Shown here piece by piece: positions 32,925 through 41,919 of a DNA stretch of 64,000 bases. A program made the position numbers and the translations under genes. The notes below the pieces were generated by a model, which did not search any database, had not been told where the DNA came from, and was given only the letters and a program-made list of their open reading frames with translations. Source of the stretch: Gemmatimonadales bacterium. GTDB taxonomy: Bacteria > Gemmatimonadota > Gemmatimonadetes > Longimicrobiales > Gaopeijiaceae. The DNA lies in contig REEG01000140.1 of assembly GCA_007695195.1 (NCBI GenBank), forward strand, positions 107,479 through 171,478. Direction: 5' to 3'. Numbering within the stretch: the first letter of the stretch is position 1; each line of letters opens with the position of its first letter.

Positions 32925-34311
32925 GTCCCTGCTCCCTCGCGTTGATTCCGTTCTTCGCGTCGATCCCGCATCGCTCAATCCACCGGCGGGCCTCGGCCTC
33001 CAGGGTCTCCCGCCGATTCCGAGCCGGATCTTCCAGCACCAGATCCAGAAGCGCTTCCAGAAGATCGCCGAAATAGCGGCCGGGTCGGTAGCCCATCCGG
33101 ATCAGGTCCCGTCCTGAAAACGCCAACTCCCCCACGCTGAGCGGTGTGTCACTGGCAGAAATCCGCCGAAGGCGCCGTATCAGGATCAGAAGGCGCTCCT
33201 GCCTAGGTCCTCCACCCACCCGGGACTCGGCGATCCAGACGTGCCCGATATCCGAGAGCCGCTCCCGCCCTGCGCCGGCCAACCAGCGGCGAAGCGTCTG
33301 GTCCGGGGCGTCGTGGGGAGGCGGCTGAACCACCCACTCCACAGCGTCGGCGACTCGGGCAATACGGGCGTTGGATGACCGCAGACGCTTGAGAAGGGCG
33401 GCCGCACGCCGACGTCCTCGTTCAGGAGCCGGCAGGCCTTCCTCACCGGCGCCGGCGGATCCGGTGGGAAGCCCCAGTCGACTCAGGAGCGCCGTCAGGC
33501 GGAGGGACCACCGTGCACGGGGAATGGCGTCGACGGCGAGGAGAGAGCGACTCCATGCATCCATTCTCCGGCCAGGGGATCCACCCTTCGACCCGAGCGA
33601 GAGACCCACAAGGCTGTCCAACTCCGGATAGAGGAACGCCAGGACACCGCTGGCCGCATAGAGCGAGAGAGAAGCGGACGGGCGCTCGTCGCCGGAGAGG
33701 ATCTTCTCCAATTCCTCTCGGACCCGCTCCGGCGAAAGGACCCCCATCCTGGGAACAGCTTCCACCAACGCTCGCCATGTGGCGGGATCCACCTGGAGGC
33801 TGAAGACCCCGGCGAAGCGCAGAGCCCTGAGGATCCGGAGATAATCCTCGGCAAATCGTTCGCGGGGATCTCCCACAGTACGGAGCCGCCCTCGCCTCAG
33901 ATCGTCGACACCTCCGTAGGGATCGTGAACGTGGCGCCGGAGTGGATGCCAGGCCACGGCATTGATGGTGAAGTCCCGGCGGGCCAGATCCTCATCCAGC
34001 GTCTCGGCGAAGGAGACCACGGCGTGCCGCCCGGAGGTTTCCACATCCCGTCGGAAGGTGGTCACCTCGTAGAGGGTGCCGTCGCGCGCCAGCACCCCCA
34101 CGGTCCCGTGCTCAATGCCGATGGGGACCGTGCGCCGGAAGAGCTTGCGGATCTCTCCCGGCGGGGCCGCAGTGGTGAGATCCCAATCGCCGGTCCTGCG
34201 CCCGGCGAGCCCGTCCCGAACGGCACCCCCGACGGCCCACGTCTCGAACCCCGCCCGCTCCAGGGTCCGGCAGATCCATGGGACCGGGCCCGGCGGATTC
34301 AGATCCATCAT
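32911..34311 (-). CDS. cca: CCA tRNA nucleotidyltransferase / poly(A) polymerase family (class II NTase)
   Basis: This 466-residue class II nucleotidyltransferase shows TWAVGGAVRDGLAGRRTGDWDLTTAAPP (catalytic GG...DxD). Next come TVPIGIEHGTVGVLARDGTLYEVTTFRRD, LARRDFTINAVAWHP, DPYGGVDDLRRGRLRTVGDPRERFAEDYLRILRALRFAG and ERVREELEKIL. No HD domain motif is obvious in the C-terminal half. Members add CCA to tRNA 3' ends or poly(A) tails to RNA; sequence alone does not separate the two. Since tRNA-Gln here lacks an encoded CCA, a CCA-adding enzyme is required somewhere, and this is the candidate in view. Its ATG overlaps the SDR gene stop (ATGA). Confidence 0.92.
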   Translation of the reverse strand: MMDLNPPGPVPWICRTLERAGFETWAVGGAVRDGLAGRRTGDWDLTTAAPPGEIRKLFRRTVPIGIEHGTVGVLARDGTLYEVTTFRRDVETSGRHAVVSFAETLDEDLARRDFTINAVAWHPLRRHVHDPYGGVDDLRRGRLRTVGDPRERFAEDYLRILRALRFAGVFSLQVDPATWRALVEAVPRMGVLSPERVREELEKILSGDERPSASLSLYAASGVLAFLYPELDSLVGLSLGSKGGSPGRRMDAWSRSLLAVDAIPRARWSLRLTALLSRLGLPTGSAGAGEEGLPAPERGRRRAAALLKRLRSSNARIARVADAVEWVVQPPPHDAPDQTLRRWLAGAGRERLSDIGHVWIAESRVGGGPRQERLLILIRRLRRISASDTPLSVGELAFSGRDLIRMGYRPGRYFGDLLEALLDLVLEDPARNRRETLEAEARRWIERCGIDAKNGINAREQGHGAR

Positions 34312-35081
34312 CCCGGACGCACCGATCCACCGTTGACGTTCAGGATCTCACCGGTCACGTGGCGCCCCAGCTCCGAGGCCAGGAAGACGACGGGTCCCGC
34401 CACATCCTCCGGTCGGGCGATCCGGCCCAGGGGGATCTCCCCGATGGCCCGGGCGCGGCGCTCTCCTACCAGAACGGATTCGGTCATCTCCGTATCCACC
34501 CAACCGGGGGCTACGGCGTTCACGGTGATCCCCCGGACACCGAGTTCCTCGGCAAGGCCCTTCACCAGGGAGTTGAGTGCTCCCTTGGAGGCCGCATAGT
34601 CTCCATGGCCGGCCTCACCGCGCTGGGCCGCCGTCGAGGTAACGACGATGAGACGGCCACCGGCCGTCAAGCGCCGAGCGGCTTCACGGCAGACCAGGAA
34701 CATCCCGTCCAGATTGATTTCGAGGGTGCGCCGCCACTGATCCAACTCCATCCTCGCCAATGGGACGTGGTCTGCGGGCCAGACGCCATGGTTTCCCACC
34801 ACCACGTCGACCCCTCCATACTCCGCCTCGAACACGTCGAAGAGCCGGGCCACCACTTCGGGGTCCCGGAGGTCACCGGAATGGCTCCACCCCCGCCCGC
34901 CCAGTTGGCGCACCCGGGCAACCAGGTCCTCCGCGTCCTGCCCCCGCGACCGATAGGCCACCCCCACTTCGGCCCCGGCCCGGGTCAGGACAAGGGCGAC
35001 GGCGCGACCCACGCCCCTGGACCCACCAGTCACGAGGACGCGTCTACCGCGGAGTCCGAGGATGTCTGCAGGATCGATCAT
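34308..35081 (-). CDS. Short-chain dehydrogenase/reductase (FabG-like)
   Basis: This 257-residue classical SDR has the cofactor motif RVLVTGGSRGVGRAVALVLTRAG, then the NHG motif (VVVGNHGVW), a catalytic serine in VTSTAAQRGEAGHGDYAASKGAL with YxxxK, and AVAPGWVDTEMT. GRIARPEDVAGPVVFLASELGRHVTGEILNVNGG closes it, as in FabG-type 3-oxoacyl-ACP reductases. The NAG is replaced by NHG, so the substrate is uncertain. ATG 35079-35081 overlaps the stop of the ferritin-like gene (ATGA), and its own stop overlaps the cca start, so the three are translationally coupled. Confidence 0.88.
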   Translation of the reverse strand: MIDPADILGLRGRRVLVTGGSRGVGRAVALVLTRAGAEVGVAYRSRGQDAEDLVARVRQLGGRGWSHSGDLRDPEVVARLFDVFEAEYGGVDVVVGNHGVWPADHVPLARMELDQWRRTLEINLDGMFLVCREAARRLTAGGRLIVVTSTAAQRGEAGHGDYAASKGALNSLVKGLAEELGVRGITVNAVAPGWVDTEMTESVLVGERRARAIGEIPLGRIARPEDVAGPVVFLASELGRHVTGEILNVNGGSVRPG

Positions 35082-35515
35082 GCAGACATCCACTTTCCCC
35101 GGAGCTGCTCCCGGTGATGGCACTCGGAGTGGAGAATCTCCTGAAGGATATCCCGGGTGCGGTCATCCAGACTCCGAGTGAGAGCGGACTTGTAGAAGGC
35201 GACCTCACCGGCTTCACGGGCCCGGGCTTCCGCCTCCCAGCCCTCGAGATTCGCGGTCCCCTCCCCGGGGGGCAGATCCGGCGGCTGATCTCCGAGTTCC
35301 AGAAGGCGTGCCGTGAGTCGGGACAGGTGGTGCTGTTCGTCGGCCAGGAGTTCATTGAGGCGCTCCACATCGTCGGGACGCCCCTCATCTTCGGCTGCTG
35401 CAGCCAGCCGGCGATAGAAGGAACTCTGGCGCTTCTCCCGCTCACGCCCTTCCCGGAGCAATTCAACGATGCGCTGGGATACGGAATCCACGGTACGACT
35501 CACCTCCGCTTTCAT
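35078..35515 (-). CDS. Ferritin-like (rubrerythrin-type) four-helix protein
   Basis: This 145-residue protein shows the paired Glu/ExxH pattern of diiron ferritin-like bundles: E27 followed by SFY; ADEQHH with E60 and H63; a helix with EAGEVAFYKSAL (E104); and HSECHH with E131 and H134. These would bind two metal ions within a four-helix bundle. It may protect against peroxide or carry an oxidase activity. There is no rubredoxin domain. The ATG at 35513-35515 was chosen because the open frame upstream lacks similarity. It follows the PHP phosphatase gene by 103 bp and overlaps the SDR start. Confidence 0.78.
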   Translation of the reverse strand: MKAEVSRTVDSVSQRIVELLREGREREKRQSSFYRRLAAAAEDEGRPDDVERLNELLADEQHHLSRLTARLLELGDQPPDLPPGEGTANLEGWEAEARAREAGEVAFYKSALTRSLDDRTRDILQEILHSECHHREQLRGKWMSA

Positions 35516-35618
35516 GTAGACGTGTGATCCACAGGGATCCATCGGAAAGCCCGGGATGTCCGGCTCGCGAGCCGAGCGCCAGGCAGTGGGTTCGAGATTC
35601 CCCGCCACAAGTGGGAGG

Positions 35619-36485
35619 TTAACGGAAGAACGACGTGAATCGCTGCCATATCCCATCCTGAATCTCAACGGGGGGCACAGGCAGTGGCTCCTCTCCACCC
35701 AGGATCCTGCGGGGATTGGTGGAGGTCAGGAGCTGCCAGAACGCCGGTTCCGGCTCCGCCCCCACCTCTTCCGGGATCAGTTGCCGGCGAGCGTCCCGGA
35801 TGTAGAGACGGAGGTTCGGGCGCCCGTGGAAGTCGGTGGCGAGACATTCGACCCAACCCTTCCGAAGAAGCCAGAGCGCCCGCCTGCGTGGTTCGGGACC
35901 GTACGCGCCCACCAAAGATCCGTAGTTTACCTGAAAGGGCACCCCGGTCTCGCGCCACCTGGTGATCTGCCGGAGAGCCCGCTCTCCCTCGCCGAGCCGA
36001 TACCGCTCCGGGTGGGCCAGGAGCATACGATTCCCCTCATCGACGAGGCGCTTCAGGACGGCGGCACTGCCCGGCGGTACCCGAAGCCGGGGAAACTCCA
36101 CCAGAAGATAGCCGCCATCGCCCAGTTGAATGCGGGGATCGGAAAGATCCGGCTCGGGATGGTCCAGGGCCACCTCGTTGGCTCTCAGGAAGACCAGGTC
36201 CGGAAACGCCTCCATGACGGCCGTCCGGGCCTCGGCAAAGGACGCCTCCATGGTTTCCAGTCGGCGTTGGAATGCCTCAGGCAGAAGCGTCAGGCTCCCT
36301 TCCAGGTGAGGGGTGGTGACCACAGTATCCACACCGTGCTCCACCATCCGGCCGATCCCCTCAAGCACGTTCTCCACAGTCGAGGCCCCGTCGTCGACAC
36401 CCGGGACCAGGTGGGAATGGAGATCCACGCCGCCGGAAAAAGCTGCGCCGCTCTCGGCCGGGACTTCGGACGCAGGGCGAGTCAC
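35619..36485 (-). CDS. CpsB/CapC-type PHP-domain protein (tyrosine phosphatase family)
   Basis: This 288-residue PHP-superfamily metalloenzyme shows DLHSHLVPGVDDGAST (DxHxH) and VVTTPHLEGSL. It continues with FLRANEVALDHPEPDL, YLLVEFPRLRVPPG, MLLAHPERYRLGEG, VPFQVNYGSLVGAYG and CLATDFHGRPN. The pattern matches the CpsB/Wzb manganese-dependent phosphatases that dephosphorylate BY-kinases in capsule assembly. No kinase, polymerase or glycan-export genes lie nearby, so the partner is elsewhere or the substrate differs. Its ATG overlaps the stop of the small upstream gene (ATGA). Confidence 0.88.
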   Translation of the reverse strand: MTRPASEVPAESGAAFSGGVDLHSHLVPGVDDGASTVENVLEGIGRMVEHGVDTVVTTPHLEGSLTLLPEAFQRRLETMEASFAEARTAVMEAFPDLVFLRANEVALDHPEPDLSDPRIQLGDGGYLLVEFPRLRVPPGSAAVLKRLVDEGNRMLLAHPERYRLGEGERALRQITRWRETGVPFQVNYGSLVGAYGPEPRRRALWLLRKGWVECLATDFHGRPNLRLYIRDARRQLIPEEVGAEPEPAFWQLLTSTNPRRILGGEEPLPVPPVEIQDGIWQRFTSFFR

Positions 36486-36721
36486 CCCCCGCCATCCCCC
36501 ATTTTCCCGCTAATGCTCAGAAGTACCGCGTCGGGGTCATCCGCCTCGGCGGCCTCGGCGCAGGCCAGAGTCAGGAAGGCGTCGGCCGCCAGGAGGGCAT
36601 GGGCCGCCTCACGATCCCGCCCGGGTCTGGATTGAGCCTGGTTCAGGGACCGCTCCGCAGCGACGCGGAGGCCATTGGTTGCCCCATGCTCTGCTGGATC
36701 GTGGTCCCCGTAGCCCCGCAT
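36482..36721 (-). CDS. Small protein of unknown function downstream of alaS
   Basis: This 79-residue acidic/Ala-rich protein is not recognised. It contains AAERSLNQAQSRPGRDREAA and HALLAADAFLTLACAEAAEA, which suggests two helices. The ATG at 36719-36721 lies 37 bp after the alaS stop. A TTG overlapping the alaS stop (near 36764), with GGAGG 6 bases upstream, would add 14 residues and is an alternative start. Its TGA overlaps the ATG of the PHP phosphatase, so it is very likely translated as part of that operon. Codon bias agrees with the neighbours. Confidence 0.6.
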   Translation of the reverse strand: MRGYGDHDPAEHGATNGLRVAAERSLNQAQSRPGRDREAAHALLAADAFLTLACAEAAEADDPDAVLLSISGKMGDGGG

Positions 36722-36758
36722 CCACTCTGCCAGGATCGAGGGAATCCCCTGCGGAGGC

Positions 36759-39455
36759 CTACCCAACGGAGGCCTCCAACGCCCGTACCAGGAGCTGCTC
36801 ACCAGACGCCAGCGCAGCCTCCAGGTTCTCCGGTTGCTCGATTCCGCCCTGCGCCATGTGGGGACGCCCGCCCCCCCGGCCGCCCACCTTGGCGGCCAGA
36901 TCACGAACCAGATCACCGGCACGGATGCCCCGACCGATGAGATCATCGGTCACGAAGACGAACAGCGTCCGCTTGCCATCCACCTGTTCGGCGGCGACCA
37001 CGGCCACGGTGCGGATCGCCTCGTCTCGAACGGCATCGCCGAACCGCCTGGCATCGTCTGCATCCTTCACCTTCATTCGCACGGCCCGGTAGGTCACCAC
37101 CTCATCCGGTGTGAGGCCCAGGGCACTGGGCCCCGGAATGTGGACCTCATGAACCACGTCCTCCCCTCCCGCCGCTCCTCCCTGACGGATCTCCTCCAGA
37201 AGCTCCTCGAGCTGGGCACGCTCCTCCAGCAATTCCACAGCCCGCTTCCGGAGATTGGAAGGCGTGGTCCGGAGCAGCGTCGCCACGTCGGCCAGCTGCT
37301 CCTCCTTGCGACGCAGATGGGCGAAGGCGGCGGGGCCCGTGACGGCCTCGATCCGACGAACGCCGGACGCCACGCCACTCTCCCCCAGGATCACGAAGAG
37401 ACCGGCCTCGCCGGTGTGGCGAAGGTGCGTTCCTCCACAGAGCTCAAGGCTCACGTCGGGAATCTCAACGATCCGCACCTCGTCGCCATACTTTTCGCCG
37501 AAGAGGGCCATGGCCCCCCGGCCAAGCGCCTCGTCCCGGGCGACGATCTCCCACTGCACGGGGTGGTCGTCCCAGATGGCCTGGTTGACCTGGCGTTCGA
37601 TGGTCTCGAGCTCGTCGGGCGTGACCGGCCGCGGATGGGAGAAGTCGAAGCGGAGTCGATCGGGGGCCACCAGCGACCCCCGCTGTGCCACATGCTCCCC
37701 CAACGTCTCACGGAGAGCGGCGTGGAGCAGGTGGGTCACGGTGTGATTGCGTTCAGTATCGTGACGACGCCGATCCTCGACCCGCGCATGGACCCTCGCG
37801 TCATCAGCCGCAGACGGCGGGTGGAAGTCTCCCTTGAGTTCACCGGAAATGGCGGTCAGACCGGTCACCGTCAGGACCTCGTCCACCTGCAGGGACCACC
37901 CGTCGCCGATGACCTCTCCCGTGTCGGACACCTGTCCGCCCGCCTCGGAGTAAAAGGGATTCAGGTCCAGGATCAACCCGAGACGCCGGTCATCCCGGCG
38001 GAATCCCACGACCTTTGCTTCGGTTCCGGTGGTGTCCCATCCGACCCATTGTTGGTCCGGAGACTCTTCCAGGAGAGTCCAGTCGGTCAGGGATTCACCG
38101 CCCCCTCGCTCCGCGCCGGCAGCGGCCCGATCGGCACGGCTCCGGGCGCGCTGTTCATCGAGAGCCCGGTTGAATCCTTCCACGTCCACGGCATACCCCC
38201 GCTCTCTGGCCATGAGTTCGGTGAGGTCCAGCGGGAACCCGAAGGTATCGTAGAGCTTGAAGACCTCCTCGCCTGGCACCACACCGTCCCCTGCCAGGGC
38301 ACCGCCTTCAGGGACAGGAGCCAACTCATCGAACCGGGCCATCCCGCCTTCGATGGTCTGGAGGAATCGCTCCTCTTCCGTCCGAGTGGTGTCCAGGATT
38401 GTGGGGGCGCGCTCCCGGAGATCAGGGAAGGCCCCACCCATGACCCGGAGGACCTCTTCCACCACAGTCACCAGGGTCGGCTCCCTGCGCCCCAGGAGCC
38501 AGGCGTGGCGAACACCACGACGAAGAATCCGGCGCAGGACGTACCCGCGTCCCTCATTGGACGGAAAGACCCCGTCCGCGAGCAGGAAGGCCACCGCCCG
38601 ACTGTGATCCGCCAGGACCCGGAAGCTCACGCCGTCCGGGCTATCCGCCTGGTAGGGGCGGCCCACCGCCTGGGAGGCTCTCTCCAGGAGGGGAGTGAAG
38701 AGGTCGGTGTGGTAGTTGGAGTCCTCCCCCTGGAGAACCGCTGCTAGGCGCTCGAGGCCGAGGCCCGTGTCGATGGAGGGAGCCGGCAGGGGGTTGAGCG
38801 TTCCCTCCTCATCCCGGTCGAACTGCATGAAGACCAGATTCCACAACTCCACCACCCGCCCCGACTCCCCCAGCACCTCGAACTCCTCCTTGGAGGGAAG
38901 CGACCGCTCGCCGTCCGCCCTGAGATCGTAATGGAGTTCGGAGCAGGGCCCGCACGGACCGGTATCCGCCATCTGCCAGAAGTTGTCCTTGTCGCCGAGG
39001 CGGAAGATCCGGGTGGGGTCGACGCCGGCCACCTCCTGCCAGAGGGCATGGGCCTCGTCATCCGTGTAGTGGATGGTCACAAAGAGCCGGTTGGGATCCA
39101 GCCCCATTTCCACGGTGAGGAATTCCCACGCGAAATGTATGGCGTCGCGCTTGAAGTAGTCACCAAAGGAAAAATTCCCCAGCATCTCGAAGAAGGTGTG
39201 GTGCCGTGCCGTCCGGCCCACCTCTTCAAGGTCGTTGTGCTTGCCCCCGGCCCGCACACACTTCTGGCTTGTCACCGCCCGGTTGAAGGGCACGTCCTCC
39301 TGGCCGAGAAAGACCCCCTTGAACTGAACCATCCCCGCGTTGGTGAAGAGGAGGGTGGGATCGTTCCCCGGCACCAGCGAGCCGCTGGGGCGGAGTTCGT
39401 GCCCCCGGAGCTGGAAATAGTCCAGGAAGCGCCGTCGGATGTCGGAAGCCTTCAT
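36759..39455 (-). CDS. alaS: Alanyl-tRNA synthetase
   Basis: This 898-residue AlaRS has all domains. The class II catalytic core comes first: IRRRFLDYFQLRGHELRPSGSLVP, LLFTNAGMVQFKGVFLG, RHHTFFEMLGNFSFGDYFK, and motif 3 within TGLGLERLAAVLQG. The editing domain carries the zinc motifs HTVTHLLHAAL and CGGTHLRHTGEAG. A C-Ala domain has GGRGGGRPHMAQGG. The length is typical. GAGG precedes the ATG by 6 bases. It lies 96 bp downstream of recA, from which a terminator-like hairpin separates it, and is followed by the small unknown gene. Confidence 0.97.
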   Translation of the reverse strand: MKASDIRRRFLDYFQLRGHELRPSGSLVPGNDPTLLFTNAGMVQFKGVFLGQEDVPFNRAVTSQKCVRAGGKHNDLEEVGRTARHHTFFEMLGNFSFGDYFKRDAIHFAWEFLTVEMGLDPNRLFVTIHYTDDEAHALWQEVAGVDPTRIFRLGDKDNFWQMADTGPCGPCSELHYDLRADGERSLPSKEEFEVLGESGRVVELWNLVFMQFDRDEEGTLNPLPAPSIDTGLGLERLAAVLQGEDSNYHTDLFTPLLERASQAVGRPYQADSPDGVSFRVLADHSRAVAFLLADGVFPSNEGRGYVLRRILRRGVRHAWLLGRREPTLVTVVEEVLRVMGGAFPDLRERAPTILDTTRTEEERFLQTIEGGMARFDELAPVPEGGALAGDGVVPGEEVFKLYDTFGFPLDLTELMARERGYAVDVEGFNRALDEQRARSRADRAAAGAERGGGESLTDWTLLEESPDQQWVGWDTTGTEAKVVGFRRDDRRLGLILDLNPFYSEAGGQVSDTGEVIGDGWSLQVDEVLTVTGLTAISGELKGDFHPPSAADDARVHARVEDRRRHDTERNHTVTHLLHAALRETLGEHVAQRGSLVAPDRLRFDFSHPRPVTPDELETIERQVNQAIWDDHPVQWEIVARDEALGRGAMALFGEKYGDEVRIVEIPDVSLELCGGTHLRHTGEAGLFVILGESGVASGVRRIEAVTGPAAFAHLRRKEEQLADVATLLRTTPSNLRKRAVELLEERAQLEELLEEIRQGGAAGGEDVVHEVHIPGPSALGLTPDEVVTYRAVRMKVKDADDARRFGDAVRDEAIRTVAVVAAEQVDGKRTLFVFVTDDLIGRGIRAGDLVRDLAAKVGGRGGGRPHMAQGGIEQPENLEAALASGEQLLVRALEASVG

Positions 39456-39501
39456 GCGTTGCCTCGGGAGTGGGTCCCCCGGTTGAGAGAAAAAGGAACT
39501 G

Positions 39502-39538
39502 CAAAGATAAAGGCCCCGGGGGCTGCCCTTCCAGCCCC
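39502..39538 (-). terminator. Hairpin terminator after recA
   Basis: On the minus strand, GGGGCTG (39532-39538) and CAGCCCC (39519-39525) form a 7-bp stem with a 6-base loop. About 7 bases later comes a T-rich stretch, TTTATCTTT (39503-39511). It lies 13 bp after the recA stop codon and 47 bp before alaS begins. Confidence 0.6.
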
Positions 39539-39551
39539 GCCGCCAGATGGC

Positions 39552-40601
39552 TCAGCTCTCTTCCGTTTCCTCTTCCGGGGAGTCGTCGCCCCCTTCTCCC
39601 AAGCCCATGGCCTCCCTGAGCTTCTGGCTGATCTCTTCCCGCACGTCATCGTTTTCCAGAAGGAACTGACGTGCGTTCTCCTTCCCCTGCCCCAGGCGCA
39701 GATCGCCGTAGGAGTACCACGCGCCCGACTTCTGGACGATGTCCAGATCGCTGCCCAGGTCCAGGAGGAGGCTCGAGTGGGAGATCCCCTCATTGTACAT
39801 GATGTCGAACTCGGCCTGCTTGAACGGGGGTGCGCACTTGTTCTTCACAACCTTGACCCGGGTCCGGTTGCCCACCAGATCCGTCCCGTCCTTGATGGCC
39901 CCGATCCGGCGAATGTCCAGGCGGAGGGACGCGTAGAACTTGAGGGCCCGACCCCCGGAAGTGGTCTCGGGATTGCCGAACATCACCCCCACCTTCTCGC
40001 GAATCTGGTTGGTGAAGATCACCGCCGTGTGGGACCGGTTGACGGCACCCGTGAGCTTACGGAGCGCCTGGCTCATGAGACGAGCCTGCAACCCCACGTG
40101 GGAATCGCCCATCTCACCTTCGATCTCCGCCTTGGGGACCAGGGCGGCGACGGAGTCGATGACCACGACCTCCACGGCGTTGGAGCGGATCAGGACCTCG
40201 GCAATCTCCAGGGCCTGCTCGCCGGTGTCTGGCTGCGAGACCAGGAGGTTGTCCACGTCCACGCCGAGCTTTCGGGCATACTGGATGTCCAGGGCGTGCT
40301 CGGCGTCGATGAAGGCGGCAACCCCTCCACCCCTCTGGGCATTGGCGATCACGTGGAGACAGAGCGTCGTCTTTCCCGACGACTCCGGTCCGTAGATCTC
40401 GGAAATCCGCCCCCGGGGAATCCCTCCGATGCCGATGGCTGCATCCAGGTTCACCGCACCCGTGGCGATGGACTCGATCTGGATCCGGGCTCCGTCGATC
40501 CCCATCCGCATGATGGCGCCCTTTCCGTGCTGCCGCTCGATCTGGCTCAGGGCCGTGGCCAGGTCCTTTTGCTTCTGCTTGCTCAGCTCCGCCGTGGTCA
40601 T
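39552..40601 (-). CDS. recA: Recombinase RecA
   Basis: RecA forms the strand-exchange filament and triggers LexA cleavage. From ATG 40599-40601 the protein is 349 residues: [20 protein letters not shown], Walker [111 protein letters not shown] (loop L2) and an acidic C-terminus. AAGGGA lies 9 bases before the ATG; the extra 21 upstream codons have no similarity. A TAGTAT -10-like box occurs about 65 bp upstream. No LexA operator was recognised. Confidence 0.98.
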   Translation of the reverse strand: MTTAELSKQKQKDLATALSQIERQHGKGAIMRMGIDGARIQIESIATGAVNLDAAIGIGGIPRGRISEIYGPESSGKTTLCLHVIANAQRGGGVAAFIDAEHALDIQYARKLGVDVDNLLVSQPDTGEQALEIAEVLIRSNAVEVVVIDSVAALVPKAEIEGEMGDSHVGLQARLMSQALRKLTGAVNRSHTAVIFTNQIREKVGVMFGNPETTSGGRALKFYASLRLDIRRIGAIKDGTDLVGNRTRVKVVKNKCAPPFKQAEFDIMYNEGISHSSLLLDLGSDLDIVQKSGAWYSYGDLRLGQGKENARQFLLENDDVREEISQKLREAMGLGEGGDDSPEEETEES

Positions 40602-41040
40602 ACGTCCAGTTCCCTTGTCCAGGTTGCAGAGGGGGCGCGGATCCGCAGGATTCCCCGCCGACATCCAATACTAGAGTTCCCGAAGAGAATACGAAAGGCC
40701 GGAACCGCGCACCGGGTCCACCTCATCCCCTCCGGAAGTCAGGCTCAAGGTAGATGGAGTGCCGGGACCGGGGAATGGCCAGGTGGGTCATGGGCTCCGC
40801 ATTCCCTGAAGCGTGCGCGCCGACGGCGTTCGTGAGAGCCGGCGGCGTTTGTGAGATTGGAACCCCGGAGTATCCCTGGGGATTCGGAGGTCGAGTACCC
40901 GAGCGGGGACGATCCCGGCATGTACCGGGAGTCATGTCCCGAAACTCGCCTCGGCCCCACGAACTCGGGACCCGTCCCGCGTGTATCACCGGAACATTCC
41001 TGTCTCCCCAGCCTGTCTCCCCAGCCCCGCGTCCAGTCCT
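40602..41040. other. Divergent spacer between recA and the DUF547 gene
   Basis: This 439-bp region contains a TAGTAT box facing recA near 40668-40673. A near-perfect direct repeat, CGGCGTTCGTGAGA / CGGCGTTTGTGAGA, lies at 40824-40837 and 40843-40856 on the side of the DUF547 gene. Several short GC-rich palindromic stretches occur at 40880-40980. No open frame with coding character was found. Confidence 0.4.
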
Positions 41041-41919
41041 ATGCCCCGTCCCGCTCTGCGTCGTCCCCTTCTGGTGGTGGGCCTCGTGACCACCGCCCTG
41101 GCAGTGCTCGTCGTACTGATGGGAACCATGGGCTCCGGCACCCCGGCGCACCCAACCGCCGACGGCGTTCCGGCGGAGCTCCCGGACCATGGCGACTTCA
41201 CACGGGTTCTGGACCGGGTGGTCCAGATGCCCCTGGTGGACTACCAGGCGCTGCAGGACGATCGCACCGCTCTCGATGCGTACATTGCCCGGTTGGGCGC
41301 CGTCTCCGAGGCGGAGCTGGCGGAGGCGTCCCGTGCGGAGCAGTTGGCCTTCTGGATCAACGCCTACAACGCCTGCATGCTGCAACTGGTCATCGATCAC
41401 TATCCCATTGAGGCGGGTCGGGCCGGACTCTTCGGCGGGATTCGCAATCGGGTGGCCGGATACCCGGACAATTCGGTCTGGCAGATCCGTGACGTCTTCT
41501 CCCGGAACCACTGCCATGTGGCCGGTCGGGATCGCTCCCAGGACGAGATCGAGCACGATATCATCCGGCCGGAGTTCGATGAGCCCCGGATCCACTTCGC
41601 CGTGAACTGCGCCGCAGTAAGCTGCCCGGTCCTCTGGCCCATGGCCTATGAGGCCGCCACGCTGGACGAGGAGCTGGATCGGGCGGTCCGCCATCTCATG
41701 GCCGGCCACGAGCACTTCCGGATCGAACCGGGTGAACCCGCCGTGCTGCGCTTGAACCGCGTCATGGACTGGTATTCGGGAGATTTCGGCGGAGCGGAGG
41801 GGCTCAAGGCCTTCTTCGCCGATTATCTTCCGTCCCATGAGGCCGAGGTGGTCCTGCGGCCGGACACCCGGGTGGAGTTCTTCGAGTACGATTGGACCCT
41901 GAACGACGTGACGCGGTGA
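41041..41919 (+). CDS. DUF547 domain protein with N-terminal signal anchor
   Basis: This 292-residue protein has one N-terminal hydrophobic segment (LLVVGLVTTALAVLVVLMGTM, about residues 10-30) and then a DUF547 domain. Recognisable motifs are VDYQALQDD, AEQLAFWINAYNACMLQLVIDHYP, SVWQIRDVFSRNHCHVAGRDRSQDEIEHDIIRPEFDEPRIHFAVNCAAVSCPVL, and FFADYLPSHEAEV. DUF547 proteins resemble papain-like/transglutaminase folds, and the conserved Cys in AVNCAAVSCP could be catalytic; the activity is unproven. The protein is probably exported or membrane anchored. Its TGA overlaps the GTG of the glycosyltransferase fusion gene (GTGA). Confidence 0.85.
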   Translation: MPRPALRRPLLVVGLVTTALAVLVVLMGTMGSGTPAHPTADGVPAELPDHGDFTRVLDRVVQMPLVDYQALQDDRTALDAYIARLGAVSEAELAEASRAEQLAFWINAYNACMLQLVIDHYPIEAGRAGLFGGIRNRVAGYPDNSVWQIRDVFSRNHCHVAGRDRSQDEIEHDIIRPEFDEPRIHFAVNCAAVSCPVLWPMAYEAATLDEELDRAVRHLMAGHEHFRIEPGEPAVLRLNRVMDWYSGDFGGAEGLKAFFADYLPSHEAEVVLRPDTRVEFFEYDWTLNDVTR

